Shown here in pieces: positions 7,180 to 14,421 of a stretch of DNA of 14,421 nucleotides. The stretch's first letter is position 1; every line of letters begins with the position of its first letter. Both the position numbers and the translations under genes were made by a program. This stretch comes from CAYFPS01 sp964345075 (lineage in GTDB: Bacteria > CAIWAD01). The notes beneath the pieces were generated by a model, which saw nothing but the letters and a program-made list of their open reading frames with translations, was not told the DNA's origin and did no database searches. Location: positions 1-14,421 of the forward strand of contig CAYFPS010000039.1 of NCBI GenBank assembly GCA_964345075.1. The letters run 5' to 3'.

Positions 7180-9314
7180 CCTCACCAGTTTCCAAGATTT
7201 CATCCCTGACAATCGGGACGGTTGAGAGCGTTGCCCCAGATGAAATCAAAGTGTTACTAGACATCGACTCGCCAAGAAACACTGCCCTCAACACCGGAGT
7301 CCCGACCCCCTTCCCAAGAATAAACAGTTTCGTTCTGCTCCCCAACGAATCTGGTGCGGTCGTCGGAATCGTCGTGTGGCTGGGAGTGGAAAGATCAGCC
7401 TATCCCAAGCGACAAGGGCTCAAGGATTTCGGCTTGATCGACCTGCCATTCCCGCTGCGAAAAATGGCGGTGTGTCCGATTGGAACCCTGCATTCGGAAA
7501 AAAACAAATGGCGGCTCGAGAGAGGTGTTCAGAGTTTTCCTTCAGTTGGTGATCCAGTTATTCTGCCGACAAGGGAGCAAACTATTTCCATAGTCACTGG
7601 CCAAGGCAAGGACAGCCGAGTTCCGCTGGGGACCTGTCCTATCGCGCATGATGCGCCAATCGCTGTTGACCCTGACAAGCTGTTTGGCCGCCATCTTGCC
7701 GTTTTGGGTAACACGGGCAGTGGTAAGTCATGCACCTTGGCGGCCTTGGTGCGATCTGCCGTTGAGTCGTCTCAAAAATCCATCAAGAAACCCGAGATCC
7801 CTGCGGGAGCCGAGGAAGCTCAAAGCGGACAAGGCAATCCAAACGCACGTTTCATAATCCTTGATCCTAATGGCGAATATTCGAAATGTTTCAAGGACCT
7901 AGGAGCTGGCTGCAGGGTATTTCAAGTTCCACCGCTTACCAATACCGATGCCGCTGAATTCACTTTACCTGCATGGATGTGGAATAGCTCGGAATGGGCT
8001 GCTGTTGCTCAAGCAGCGCCGAAGGTGCAGAAACCAATTTTACAGACAGCATTACGCGATTTAAAATCAGGAAGCAGTGGATCTCTAGATTTGAAATCGA
8101 AAATCTGGGGCCGTTGCCGAATGGTCGTAGTGTACTTATCTCAGTTTGATGGAAAAGGGACAATTGGTTGGCCACATTCTGATAACTGTGGATCTCAACT
8201 TCTTGCTTTTGTAAGCGACATAGGCAGTTACAAGGCGAAGCTTGGTGAGCGAGACCCACTGTTCCAACCGCTTGCAGATCTTGAGACTCAGCTTCAAAAG
8301 CTATTGAGGGATAATCACAAAAAGAACCGAACATTTCATGACTTCGCTGACGAGTCGCTATCGGAAATAGCAAGTCAGATCAACACGGTTTTAGCGCTAT
8401 ACCCAAGAGAACAGCAAAGCATATGTTCGAATGAAGATTCTCCGATCAGTTTTGACATCAACAGCCTTGCTGACTATTTGGAGATCGTTGCGAACCAGCA
8501 AGGAGGCAATTCGAATCAGTTCATCGCGACGATGATCATGCGAGTTAAAGCGATGCTTGGTGACACCAGAATGAAAGGTGTTATCGCGCCGGACAACATG
8601 CCGACTCTTTCGGATTGGCTTAGTGGTCATGTCGGCTCAAATGGCGGGGAAAATGGCCCTGTAGCTGTAATCGACTTATCCCTCGTTCCCTATGAGATTC
8701 TCCATCTCGTCATAGCGGTTTCCTCCCGTCTGATTCTGGAATCACTACAGCGCTACCGTAATCTCAACCACCAAAACTTACCCACCGTTCTCGTCTTGGA
8801 AGAAGCACACACGTTCGTGGCAAAGCGGCTTCCTCGCGGTGATGAAATCCCAAGCCCTGCTGATATGTGTCGAGGGATTTTTGAGCGAGTCGCGCGCGAG
8901 GGACGCAAGTTCGGATTGGGTCTTGTGCTGTCATCACAGAGGCCGTCTGAACTATCTGAAACGGTACTGTCTCAATGCAATTCCTTCCTCCTCCACCGGA
9001 TTACGAATGATCGGGATCAAGAGCTGATTTCCCGCTTAGTTCCTGATAACGCACGCGGCCTGCTTCGGGAACTGCCCAGCCTGCCCACACGCCATTGCAT
9101 ACTCCTGGGCATCGCCTCAAAGGTACCTGCGCTAGTTGAGGTGAAGCATCTGGAGGATGGTCAGAGACCGGAATCTGACGACCCGGATTTCTGGAACGTC
9201 TGGACCAACGAAGAACCTCGCGCAATCGATTGGGATAAAATCACCAGCGATTGGGCAGGATCGGAAGCGGAAGCTGATGATGATTCTCTGCAGGAAGGCG
9301 GGGAGGCCCAATGA
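7176..9314 (+). CDS. herA: HerA-type hexameric ATPase/translocase
   Basis: 712 residues. Residues ~8-90 form a HAS-barrel-like N-terminal domain (TIGTVESVAPDEIKVLLD). The Walker A motif GNTGSGKS is at 178-185, RFIILDPNGEYSK at ~225-237 is the strand conserved in HerA/FtsK-like ATPases, and Walker B VLVLEEAH is at 538-545 with E542/E543. RVAREGRKFGLGLVLSSQRPSELS at ~571-594 carries the sensor and arginine-finger-type residues. The family forms DNA-translocating hexamers. With SIR2 partners it builds a large complex whose ATPase and NADase activities cooperate against phage; in archaea it drives the NurA nuclease next to Mre11-Rad50. A long segment at ~255-480 separates Walker A from Walker B and makes the protein larger than archaeal HerA (about 500 residues). 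Part of it (about 7840-8560) is notably AT-rich. Overlaps by ATGA on both sides argue for a complex with SIR2 and SbcD. Confidence 0.9.
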   Translation: MTSPVSKISSLTIGTVESVAPDEIKVLLDIDSPRNTALNTGVPTPFPRINSFVLLPNESGAVVGIVVWLGVERSAYPKRQGLKDFGLIDLPFPLRKMAVCPIGTLHSEKNKWRLERGVQSFPSVGDPVILPTREQTISIVTGQGKDSRVPLGTCPIAHDAPIAVDPDKLFGRHLAVLGNTGSGKSCTLAALVRSAVESSQKSIKKPEIPAGAEEAQSGQGNPNARFIILDPNGEYSKCFKDLGAGCRVFQVPPLTNTDAAEFTLPAWMWNSSEWAAVAQAAPKVQKPILQTALRDLKSGSSGSLDLKSKIWGRCRMVVVYLSQFDGKGTIGWPHSDNCGSQLLAFVSDIGSYKAKLGERDPLFQPLADLETQLQKLLRDNHKKNRTFHDFADESLSEIASQINTVLALYPREQQSICSNEDSPISFDINSLADYLEIVANQQGGNSNQFIATMIMRVKAMLGDTRMKGVIAPDNMPTLSDWLSGHVGSNGGENGPVAVIDLSLVPYEILHLVIAVSSRLILESLQRYRNLNHQNLPTVLVLEEAHTFVAKRLPRGDEIPSPADMCRGIFERVAREGRKFGLGLVLSSQRPSELSETVLSQCNSFLLHRITNDRDQELISRLVPDNARGLLRELPSLPTRHCILLGIASKVPALVEVKHLEDGQRPESDDPDFWNVWTNEEPRAIDWDKITSDWAGSEAEADDDSLQEGGEAQ
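9301..9314 (+). promoter_or_regulatory. Ribosome-binding site and ATGA overlap coupling HerA and SbcD
   Basis: GGGAGG at 9301-9306 precedes ATG 9311 by 4 nt, and this ATG overlaps the herA TGA (9312-9314). It decides the sbcD start and ties an Mre11-type nuclease directly to the SIR2-HerA pair. Confidence 0.75.
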
Positions 9315-10561
9315 ATCAGAAAATACCGCCGCTCAAATTGCTCCATACATCCGACTGGCATATCGGCCGCACACTTTACGGCAGAAAACGCTACGAGGAA
9401 TTCGAGGCTTTTCTGGCCTGGCTGGCTGAAGCGATTCAGCAGAATGAAATTGATGCTTTACTTGTGGCGGGTGATGTCTTTGACACCAACACCCCGAGCA
9501 ATCATGCCCAGGAGCTCTATTACCGGTTCTTGTGTCGGGTGGCCGCCTCATCCTGTCGGCATGTTGTCGTCGTCGCGGGCAACCACGATTCCCCGTCCTT
9601 CCTAAATGCTCCCAAGGAGCTGCTCAAGGCCCTTGATGTCCACGTGGTCGGTAATAGCACCGCATCCCCGAATGACGAAGTGCTTGTGCTCTGTAATGAG
9701 CAGGATGCTCCAGAACTGATTGTCTGCGCCGTGCCCTACCTTCGCGATAGAGATATCCGCGTGGCGGAAGCAGGTGAGAGTGTCGAGGACAAAGAGCGGA
9801 AACTGATCAAAGGCATACGCAACCATTACGCCGCCGTCGCGGCTTTGGCCGAACAGAAGCGTGAAGAACTCGGGGCAGATATTCCCATCGTTGGCACGGG
9901 GCATCTGTACACCGCAGGTGGGCAAACCATCGATGGTGATGGCGTACGCGAACTCTATGTCGGCTCCTTGGCTCACGTGACTGCCGGGATATTTCCTGCC
10001 TGCTTCAACTATCTGGCGCTGGGGCACCTTCACGTCCAGCAAAAGGTGAACGGCTCCGAAACCATTCGGTACAGCGGCTCTCCTCTGCCCATGGGGTTCG
10101 GAGATGCAAAACAGCAGAAGAGTGTTTGCCAGGTTGAGTTCCACAGCACGGCTGCATCCGTACAGCTGATCGATGTGCCGATGTTTCAAAAGCTCGAGCG
10201 CGTCGAAGGAGACTGGCGCGGCATCTCAACCCGCATCCTTGAATTGTCGGCAACCAACTTCCAAGGCTGGCTCGAAGTCATTTACGACGGCACTGAAGTC
10301 ATTGGCGACCTGCGTGAACGCCTGGAGGCTACGATTTCCGGCACCCAAATGGAACTTCTCCGGATAAAGAACAACCGCATCATCGACCGCGTGCTGGGAC
10401 AAATCCATGAAGGGGAAACACTCGACGATTTGAACGTAAACGACGTGTTCGAACGGTGCCTCGGTGTCCATGACGTGCCCGAAGAGCAGTGGCCAGAGCT
10501 GCTTCGGACCTATCAGGAAACGGTCTCGTCTCTTCATGAAGACGATGTGCAGGCGGAATAG
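9311..10561 (+). CDS. sbcD: SbcD, Mre11-type nuclease subunit of SbcCD
   Basis: 416 residues, close to E. coli SbcD (about 400). All metallophosphoesterase motifs are visible: LLHTSDWHIG (D15, H17), AGDVFDTN (D55), VAGNHDSP (N91, H92), TGHLYTAG (H198) and LALGHLHVQQ (H239, H241). These bind two Mn2+ ions and give 3'-5' exonuclease and endonuclease activity on double-strand ends and hairpins when bound to SbcC. The region after ~280 is the capping and C-terminal SbcC-binding part. Nothing is missing or broken, so an active enzyme is expected. It overlaps herA by 4 bp and lies 11 bp before sbcC. Whether this is the host's only SbcCD or a defence-dedicated copy cannot be told from the window. 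Confidence 0.95.
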   Translation: MNQKIPPLKLLHTSDWHIGRTLYGRKRYEEFEAFLAWLAEAIQQNEIDALLVAGDVFDTNTPSNHAQELYYRFLCRVAASSCRHVVVVAGNHDSPSFLNAPKELLKALDVHVVGNSTASPNDEVLVLCNEQDAPELIVCAVPYLRDRDIRVAEAGESVEDKERKLIKGIRNHYAAVAALAEQKREELGADIPIVGTGHLYTAGGQTIDGDGVRELYVGSLAHVTAGIFPACFNYLALGHLHVQQKVNGSETIRYSGSPLPMGFGDAKQQKSVCQVEFHSTAASVQLIDVPMFQKLERVEGDWRGISTRILELSATNFQGWLEVIYDGTEVIGDLRERLEATISGTQMELLRIKNNRIIDRVLGQIHEGETLDDLNVNDVFERCLGVHDVPEEQWPELLRTYQETVSSLHEDDVQAE

Positions 10562-10572
10562 CGAGGCTGTCT

Positions 10573-13500
10573 ATGAGAATACTGCAGGTACGCTTCAAGA
10601 ATTTGAACTCGCTGGTAGGCGAATGGGTAATCGACCTGATGCACCCGGCCTTCACTTCTGATGGCATCTTTGCTATAACAGGTCCCACCGGCGCGGGGAA
10701 GACCACGATCCTTGATGCTATTTGCCTCGCACTTTATGGGCGAACGCCTCGCCTGAACAAGGTCACCAAGAGCGGAAACGAAATCATGTCCCGCCAGACC
10801 GGCGAGTGCTTTGCCGAGGTGACCTTCGAAACCCAGACCGGGCGTTACCGCTGTCACTGGGGCCAACACCGGGCACGCAAGAAGCCGGATGGCGAACTCC
10901 AGGCTCCGAAACACGAAATTGCCAATGCCGATTCCGGCGAGATTTTCGAATCCAAGATCAGAGGGGTTGCCGACCAGATCGAGTCCGCTACCGGCATGGA
11001 CTTTGATCGTTTTACCCGCTCCATGTTGCTGGCCCAGGGCGGCTTTGCCGCGTTCCTCCAAGCGGCACCGGATGATCGGGCTCCTATACTGGAGCAGATA
11101 ACGGGTACAGAGATCTTCAGTCAGATATCCATCCGTGTCCATGAACGCCAGCGCGAAGAGAGGGAAAAACTGAACCTGCTCCAGGCTGAAACGGCAGGCA
11201 TCATGTTTCTTGAGCCGGAGCAGGAACAAGAGATTGGGCAGGCACTCGAAGCAAAGCTGATGGATGAGACAGACCTTGCCGCCAGGGCCGCTAATACCGG
11301 GAAGGCTATAGCATGGCTCACCAACATCGAAGGGCTGAAGAAGGAAATCGTCAACCTGGCCGATGAAGCGAGCAAGCTGCAGGGCGATATCGAGGCGTTC
11401 AAACCGGACCGTGAAAAGCTGGGCCGGGCTTTGAGTGCCGCCTCGCTGGATGGCGCATACGCAACGCTCACCACCACCCGCAAACAGCAGGCGGATGACA
11501 GTGCAGGCTTGAAAGCCGAGGAAGAGGCTCTTCCTGGACTGGAATCCTCCGCCAGGGAACAGGCCGAGGCATTGAAATCAGCTGAGCAACAAACTGCTCA
11601 GGCCAAAGAAGAGCTGAAAGCGGCCGCGCCTACATTGCAGAAGGTTCGCTCCCTTGATCAGAAACTTGCCGATCAGAAAAAAGCTGTATCGGAAGAGGAT
11701 GATGGCTGCAAAAAGGCTACGGCAAAAAATGATGCAGACAAAAAAGCCCTGCTCGAAGAGCAGGACAAAAGATCCAAGGCTCATGAGACGCTGGATCTTG
11801 TGGACAGCTATCTCAAAGAGCATGCACAGGATGAATGGCTGATAAGGGGTCTGGCTGGCGTTGAAGAACAGATCAGCGGCCTGCTCTCCAAACAAAAAGA
11901 AATCGTTCAAAAAGAGACTGCTCAAGAAGCTGCCAATACGACTCTGGAACTGGCTACAAAGTCACTCGACGACTGTCAGAAGCAATCCGGCATTCAGAAG
12001 CAGGAACTGGAGGACGCCTTAAAACAGCTTCAACAGGGCAAAGATGCATTGAGCCAGTTGCTAGGAGACCGCTTGTTGAGGGAATACCGCACCGAGAAGG
12101 AAACCCTGCTGCGTGAAATGGCCTTCCTGACCAAAATTGCGGAGCTTGAAGATCACAGGGCAAAGCTGGAAGACGGGAAGCCCTGTCCGCTCTGCGGCGC
12201 GACCGAACACCCCTTCGCGAAAGGGAATGTCCCTGTCCCCGATGAAACCGAACGGAAGATTGATTCCCTGGCCAGCCTGATTAGAAAAGCCGAGGATCAG
12301 GAAGCCGCCATCAATAAACTCGAAGACGCTGAACGACTGGCCCGTACTAACCTTACGAATGGTGAAAAGCTGGAGTCAGCAGCGGCAAATGACAAGAAGG
12401 CTGCCGAGAAAGCCCTCGCCGAGGTGAAGGACGGCCTGGTGAAACTCCGTGCCGATTTTGCCGAACGCAGGCAGGCTGTTGCTACCAAGCTCCAGCCGCT
12501 TGGTATTGCGGACATCTCCGAAACGGGTATCTCATCACTGATCGAAACCCTCACGGCGCGGCTGAAGGCGTGGCAGGCCCAGGTAAAGAAAAAGGCGGAC
12601 ATCGAGAAACAGATTGCCGACATCGACAGCGAGGTGAAGCGGCTGGATGCGGTTATCGAAACTCAAAGCACAGCCATTGCCGAAAAGCTGGAGCGTCTTG
12701 AAACCTTGAAAAAGGAACTCGCCACCGGAAGTAATGAGCGCAATGCACTGTACGGCGACAAGAATCCTGACGATGAGGAGCGTAGTTTCAACAAGGCAAT
12801 TTCGGATGCCGAAGGTTCCGAAAAGCAGGTCAGAGAACGGTACAATGAGTTCCAACAAAAATGGAATACCGCGAAGTCCCATGTCGAATCTCTGAAGAAA
12901 CGCATCGAGCAACGAGAGCCGGAACTGAGGAAGCTTGAAACAGAATTCTCCGCAGCGCACGCGCCTGTTGGCTTTTCAAATGAAGAACAGTTCCTGGCGG
13001 CCATAATGCCCACTGAAGCTCGGGCGGAGCTGACAGCCACGGCCAAGGATCTGGATGAGCGTCAAACGGATCTGAAGGCCAGACAGAAGGATCGGGAAAC
13101 GCGCCTGGCCACGGAAATGACCCTCAAGATCACCGACAAGTTGCTGGAAGAGCTCGAGCCCCAATTCAAGGAACAAGAGGAGGCACTGAAGGAGCTGAGG
13201 GACATCATTGCCGGTCTCAAGCACAGGTTGAGTGAAAATGCGGCCGCAAAAGAGCGGATAAAAGAAAAGCAGACAGCTATCGAAGCTCAGAAAAAAGAGT
13301 GCCGCAGGTGGGAAAACCTGCACGAATTGATCGGCTCCGCAGACGGCAAGAAATACCGCAATTTTGCCCAGGGGCTGACCTTCGAAATGATGATTGGTCA
13401 CGCCAACCGGCAATTGCAGAAAATGACCGACCGCTACTTGCTGGCCCGAGACGACGCTCAGCCCCTGGAGCTCAACGTAGTCGACAACTATCAGGCTGGG

Positions 13501-13824
13501 GAGATTCGGTCCACGAAGAACCTTTCCGGCGGGGAGAGCTTCATCGTCAGCCTATCTCTGGCGCTTGGGTTGTCACATATGGCCAGCAAGAATGTCCGGG
13601 TGGATTCGCTGTTCTTGGATGAAGGCTTCGGCACGCTGGACGAGGAAGCACTCGATACCGCCCTGGAGACCTTGGCTAGTTTACGGCGAGATGGTAAAAT
13701 TATTGGTGTTATCTCGCACGTATCCGCTTTGAAGGAACGAATATGTACACAAATCCAAGTTTCTCCACAGACTGGTGGTAGAAGCTGCATTTCTGGGCCA
13801 GGTTGTGCTTCATCAGCAGCTTAA
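10573..13824 (+). CDS. sbcC: SbcC, Rad50-type SMC ATPase subunit of SbcCD
   Basis: 1083 residues, near E. coli SbcC (1048). In order: Walker A GPTGAGKT at 37-44, Q-loop LLAQGGFAAFL with Q155, a long coiled coil at ~190-520, the zinc hook CPLC at 538-541, a returning coiled coil at ~550-960, the ABC signature LSGGES at 984-989, Walker B SLFLDE at 1012-1017 with D1016/E1017, and an H-loop-type ISHVSALKERI. The C-terminal QTGGRS/SGPG tail occurs in other bacterial SbcC proteins. SbcC dimers clamp DNA and gate the SbcD nuclease using ATP; the hook joins coiled coils. GAGG at 10563-10566 lies 6 nt before the ATG, and the gene follows sbcD by 11 bp. The last ~150 bp are AT-richer than the rest. The stop is 41 bp from the end of the convergent downstream gene. 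Confidence 0.95.
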   Translation: MRILQVRFKNLNSLVGEWVIDLMHPAFTSDGIFAITGPTGAGKTTILDAICLALYGRTPRLNKVTKSGNEIMSRQTGECFAEVTFETQTGRYRCHWGQHRARKKPDGELQAPKHEIANADSGEIFESKIRGVADQIESATGMDFDRFTRSMLLAQGGFAAFLQAAPDDRAPILEQITGTEIFSQISIRVHERQREEREKLNLLQAETAGIMFLEPEQEQEIGQALEAKLMDETDLAARAANTGKAIAWLTNIEGLKKEIVNLADEASKLQGDIEAFKPDREKLGRALSAASLDGAYATLTTTRKQQADDSAGLKAEEEALPGLESSAREQAEALKSAEQQTAQAKEELKAAAPTLQKVRSLDQKLADQKKAVSEEDDGCKKATAKNDADKKALLEEQDKRSKAHETLDLVDSYLKEHAQDEWLIRGLAGVEEQISGLLSKQKEIVQKETAQEAANTTLELATKSLDDCQKQSGIQKQELEDALKQLQQGKDALSQLLGDRLLREYRTEKETLLREMAFLTKIAELEDHRAKLEDGKPCPLCGATEHPFAKGNVPVPDETERKIDSLASLIRKAEDQEAAINKLEDAERLARTNLTNGEKLESAAANDKKAAEKALAEVKDGLVKLRADFAERRQAVATKLQPLGIADISETGISSLIETLTARLKAWQAQVKKKADIEKQIADIDSEVKRLDAVIETQSTAIAEKLERLETLKKELATGSNERNALYGDKNPDDEERSFNKAISDAEGSEKQVRERYNEFQQKWNTAKSHVESLKKRIEQREPELRKLETEFSAAHAPVGFSNEEQFLAAIMPTEARAELTATAKDLDERQTDLKARQKDRETRLATEMTLKITDKLLEELEPQFKEQEEALKELRDIIAGLKHRLSENAAAKERIKEKQTAIEAQKKECRRWENLHELIGSADGKKYRNFAQGLTFEMMIGHANRQLQKMTDRYLLARDDAQPLELNVVDNYQAGEIRSTKNLSGGESFIVSLSLALGLSHMASKNVRVDSLFLDEGFGTLDEEALDTALETLASLRRDGKIIGVISHVSALKERICTQIQVSPQTGGRSCISGPGCASSAA

Positions 13825-13871
13825 TGGACCTTTTGTTTATCCTTGTTTCAATATACTTTCAGCCATTAAGC
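13819..13871. repeat. Inverted repeat spanning both convergent stop codons
   Basis: GCTTAATGG at 13819-13827 and its exact complement CCATTAAGC at 13863-13871 are separated by 35 nt of T-rich sequence. Each arm contains the stop codon of one gene: sbcC TAA at 13822-13824, and the minus-strand TAA at 13866-13868. Both genes therefore end in GCT TAA TGG. There is no T-run outside the arms, so it is not a normal intrinsic terminator. It may be chance. Confidence 0.45.
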
Positions 13872-14210
13872 CAGAGGAACTCCTGCCTTTGTCGTCGCGT
13901 CCATCGCGAGATGCGACAGGTAGCCCAGGCAGAACGATTTCATCCCAACCTGTATCATTCGCGGTATTCGCGGATCATCTAACTTGAACAGAGCAGCCAT
14001 TGCGGTTCCACCTGCAAAAGCAGAATGAAAATGGCTTCGATGATTCCAGCTGTCTGCGGGCTCAAGCAAGTCAGGCAGCATTCCTCCGGCAATACCGCAG
14101 ACCACGCCAACGATAGCATCCAGAGCGCTCTGAGGTTTGCCAGTGGACTGTAAGGGCGGAAGTAGCCCGACTAGGCCACCAGCAATTGTGTGTGCTTGTC
14201 GATTCGGCAT
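13866..14210 (-). CDS. YdjM/DUF457-type membrane-associated hydrolase-like protein (short)
   Basis: 114 residues starting MPNRQAHTIAGG. Conserved family positions are visible: H7, GMLPD with D47, the NHRSHFHS cluster (H57, R58, H60, H62), and GYLSHLAMD with H100 and D104. YdjM-type proteins are inner-membrane, putatively metal-dependent hydrolases of unknown substrate; hydrophobic stretches at ~30-45 and ~64-75 and around 93-99 fit membrane association. E. coli YdjM is about 196 residues, and this one stops right after AGVPLA, where the longer form continues into further membrane segments. It is a short variant or a C-terminally truncated one. The start at 14210 is preferred over an upstream ATG at 14258 because GGAGGA precedes it and the protein there begins as expected. 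It converges on sbcC and is probably a separate unit. Confidence 0.72.
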   Translation of the reverse strand: MPNRQAHTIAGGLVGLLPPLQSTGKPQSALDAIVGVVCGIAGGMLPDLLEPADSWNHRSHFHSAFAGGTAMAALFKLDDPRIPRMIQVGMKSFCLGYLSHLAMDATTKAGVPLA

Positions 14211-14392
14211 AAGAAGTCCTCCAGTTTTTTGTGGCAAGTTACCAGAGGGGTGGGACACTAGGCATGAAATGGGGCAGTTCTACATCTTGCCTGTACTAAA
14301 GGTGTGGACGCGCCTAGATTCAGCACTGGGTTCAATCTGCGTGAAGGAACCCAAGTGCTGATTTCCAGTCAAGTCCCAATTTGTGTGCAAAA
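14211..14392. other. Upstream region of the YdjM-type gene, no gene seen
   Basis: This stretch should hold the minus-strand promoter of the YdjM-type gene, but I cannot point to convincing -35/-10 boxes. No LexA-type CTGT-N8-ACAG box is present. A plus-strand frame across 14137-14361 has no recognisable product and mostly mirrors the minus-strand gene. Two minus-strand frames entering from the right edge stay open to stops near 14332 and 14280; neither shows a recognisable domain. Confidence 0.5.
14217..14222 (-). promoter_or_regulatory. Ribosome-binding site of the YdjM-type gene
   Basis: On the minus strand GGAGGA lies 6 nt before the ATG whose first base is 14210. It decides the start in favour of the 114-residue form. 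Confidence 0.75.
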
Positions 14393-14409
14393 TCAGGAGG
14401 CCTTCCTGA
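14393..14409 (-). terminator. Possible minus-strand terminator hairpin at the right edge
   Basis: Read on the minus strand, TCAGGA-AGGCC-TCCTGA forms a 6-bp stem with a 5-nt loop followed by TTTT. A minus-strand frame from the right edge (last residues EEDVRKAS) stops at 14393-14395 inside the stem, as is common for compact gene ends. If real, it ends a gene lying right of the window. The stem and T-run are short, so this is weak. Confidence 0.25.
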
Positions 14410-14421
14410 CGTCTTCTTCGC

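Noticed and set aside
10534..11229. 231-codon minus-strand open frame at the start of sbcC
   Set aside because: It opposes the Walker A and Q-loop region of sbcC; no family resemblance.
13825..13865. Intrinsic terminator between sbcC and the YdjM-type gene
   Set aside because: The T-rich stretch lies inside the loop of the inverted repeat rather than after a GC-rich stem on either strand.
14223..14310. LexA box upstream of the YdjM-type gene, since E. coli ydjM is SOS-controlled
   Set aside because: A CTGT at 14291 has no ACAG partner 8 nt away; no second candidate.
14137..14361. 74-codon plus-strand open frame
   Set aside because: It overlaps the start of the better supported minus-strand YdjM-type gene, lacks a good ribosome-binding site and has no recognisable product.
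1..14421. CRISPR arrays, tRNA/rRNA genes, insertion sequences, integrases or attachment repeats
   Set aside because: No regular direct repeats, structured RNA genes or recombinase-like proteins were seen.

Overview
The window is a densely packed, almost entirely plus-strand accessory locus that reads as a bacterial defence island. The genome has moderately high GC and well-formed Shine-Dalgarno sites. The look of the SbcC/SbcD, DUF1156 and YdjM-type proteins suggests a proteobacterium, probably a gammaproteobacterium or relative, but nothing fixes the species. There are no rRNA, tRNA, CRISPR, transposase or integrase genes.

Region 1 (1-5761) is a modification/restriction-like module. It holds the C-terminal two thirds of a DUF1156-type DNA methyltransferase (the start lies left of the window), a fusion of a PUA/EVE-like N-terminal domain to an HsdR_N-type PD-(D/E)xK nuclease, and a large DUF499 AAA-type ATPase. 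The genes are 5 bp apart or overlap by 16 bp, so they are probably one transcript. DUF1156 and DUF499 genes are known from comparative genomics as partners in predicted phage-defence modules with helicases, and a helicase could lie upstream of the left edge.

Region 2 (5848-13824) follows an 86-bp gap and holds four tightly coupled genes: a SIR2-family NADase-like protein, a HerA-type hexameric ATPase, SbcD (Mre11-type nuclease) and SbcC (Rad50-type SMC ATPase). SIR2/HerA and HerA/SbcD each overlap by an ATGA, and SbcD/SbcC are 11 bp apart. SIR2 plus HerA is the core of the known two-gene SIR2-HerA (Nezha) defence system. Here it is fused at operon level to a complete Mre11-Rad50 pair with all catalytic motifs. 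The layout resembles archaeal HerA-NurA-Mre11-Rad50 end-resection operons, with a SIR2 NADase standing where the NurA nuclease would be expected. This four-gene unit is the most interesting object in the window.

Region 3 (13866-14421) contains a short convergent minus-strand gene of the YdjM/DUF457 membrane-associated hydrolase-like family, then about 210 bp without a convincing gene. A small hairpin near the right edge may terminate a minus-strand gene lying beyond the window.

A plausible working model is layered defence. Region 1 would mark or inspect DNA and cut what is wrongly marked. Region 2 would sense or process DNA ends with HerA-SbcCD and, when triggered, deplete NAD+ through SIR2. 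Base composition shifts abruptly inside several genes (AT-rich stretches near 1-1090, 5762-6750 and 7840-8560), which suggests recombination or mosaic evolution of the island.
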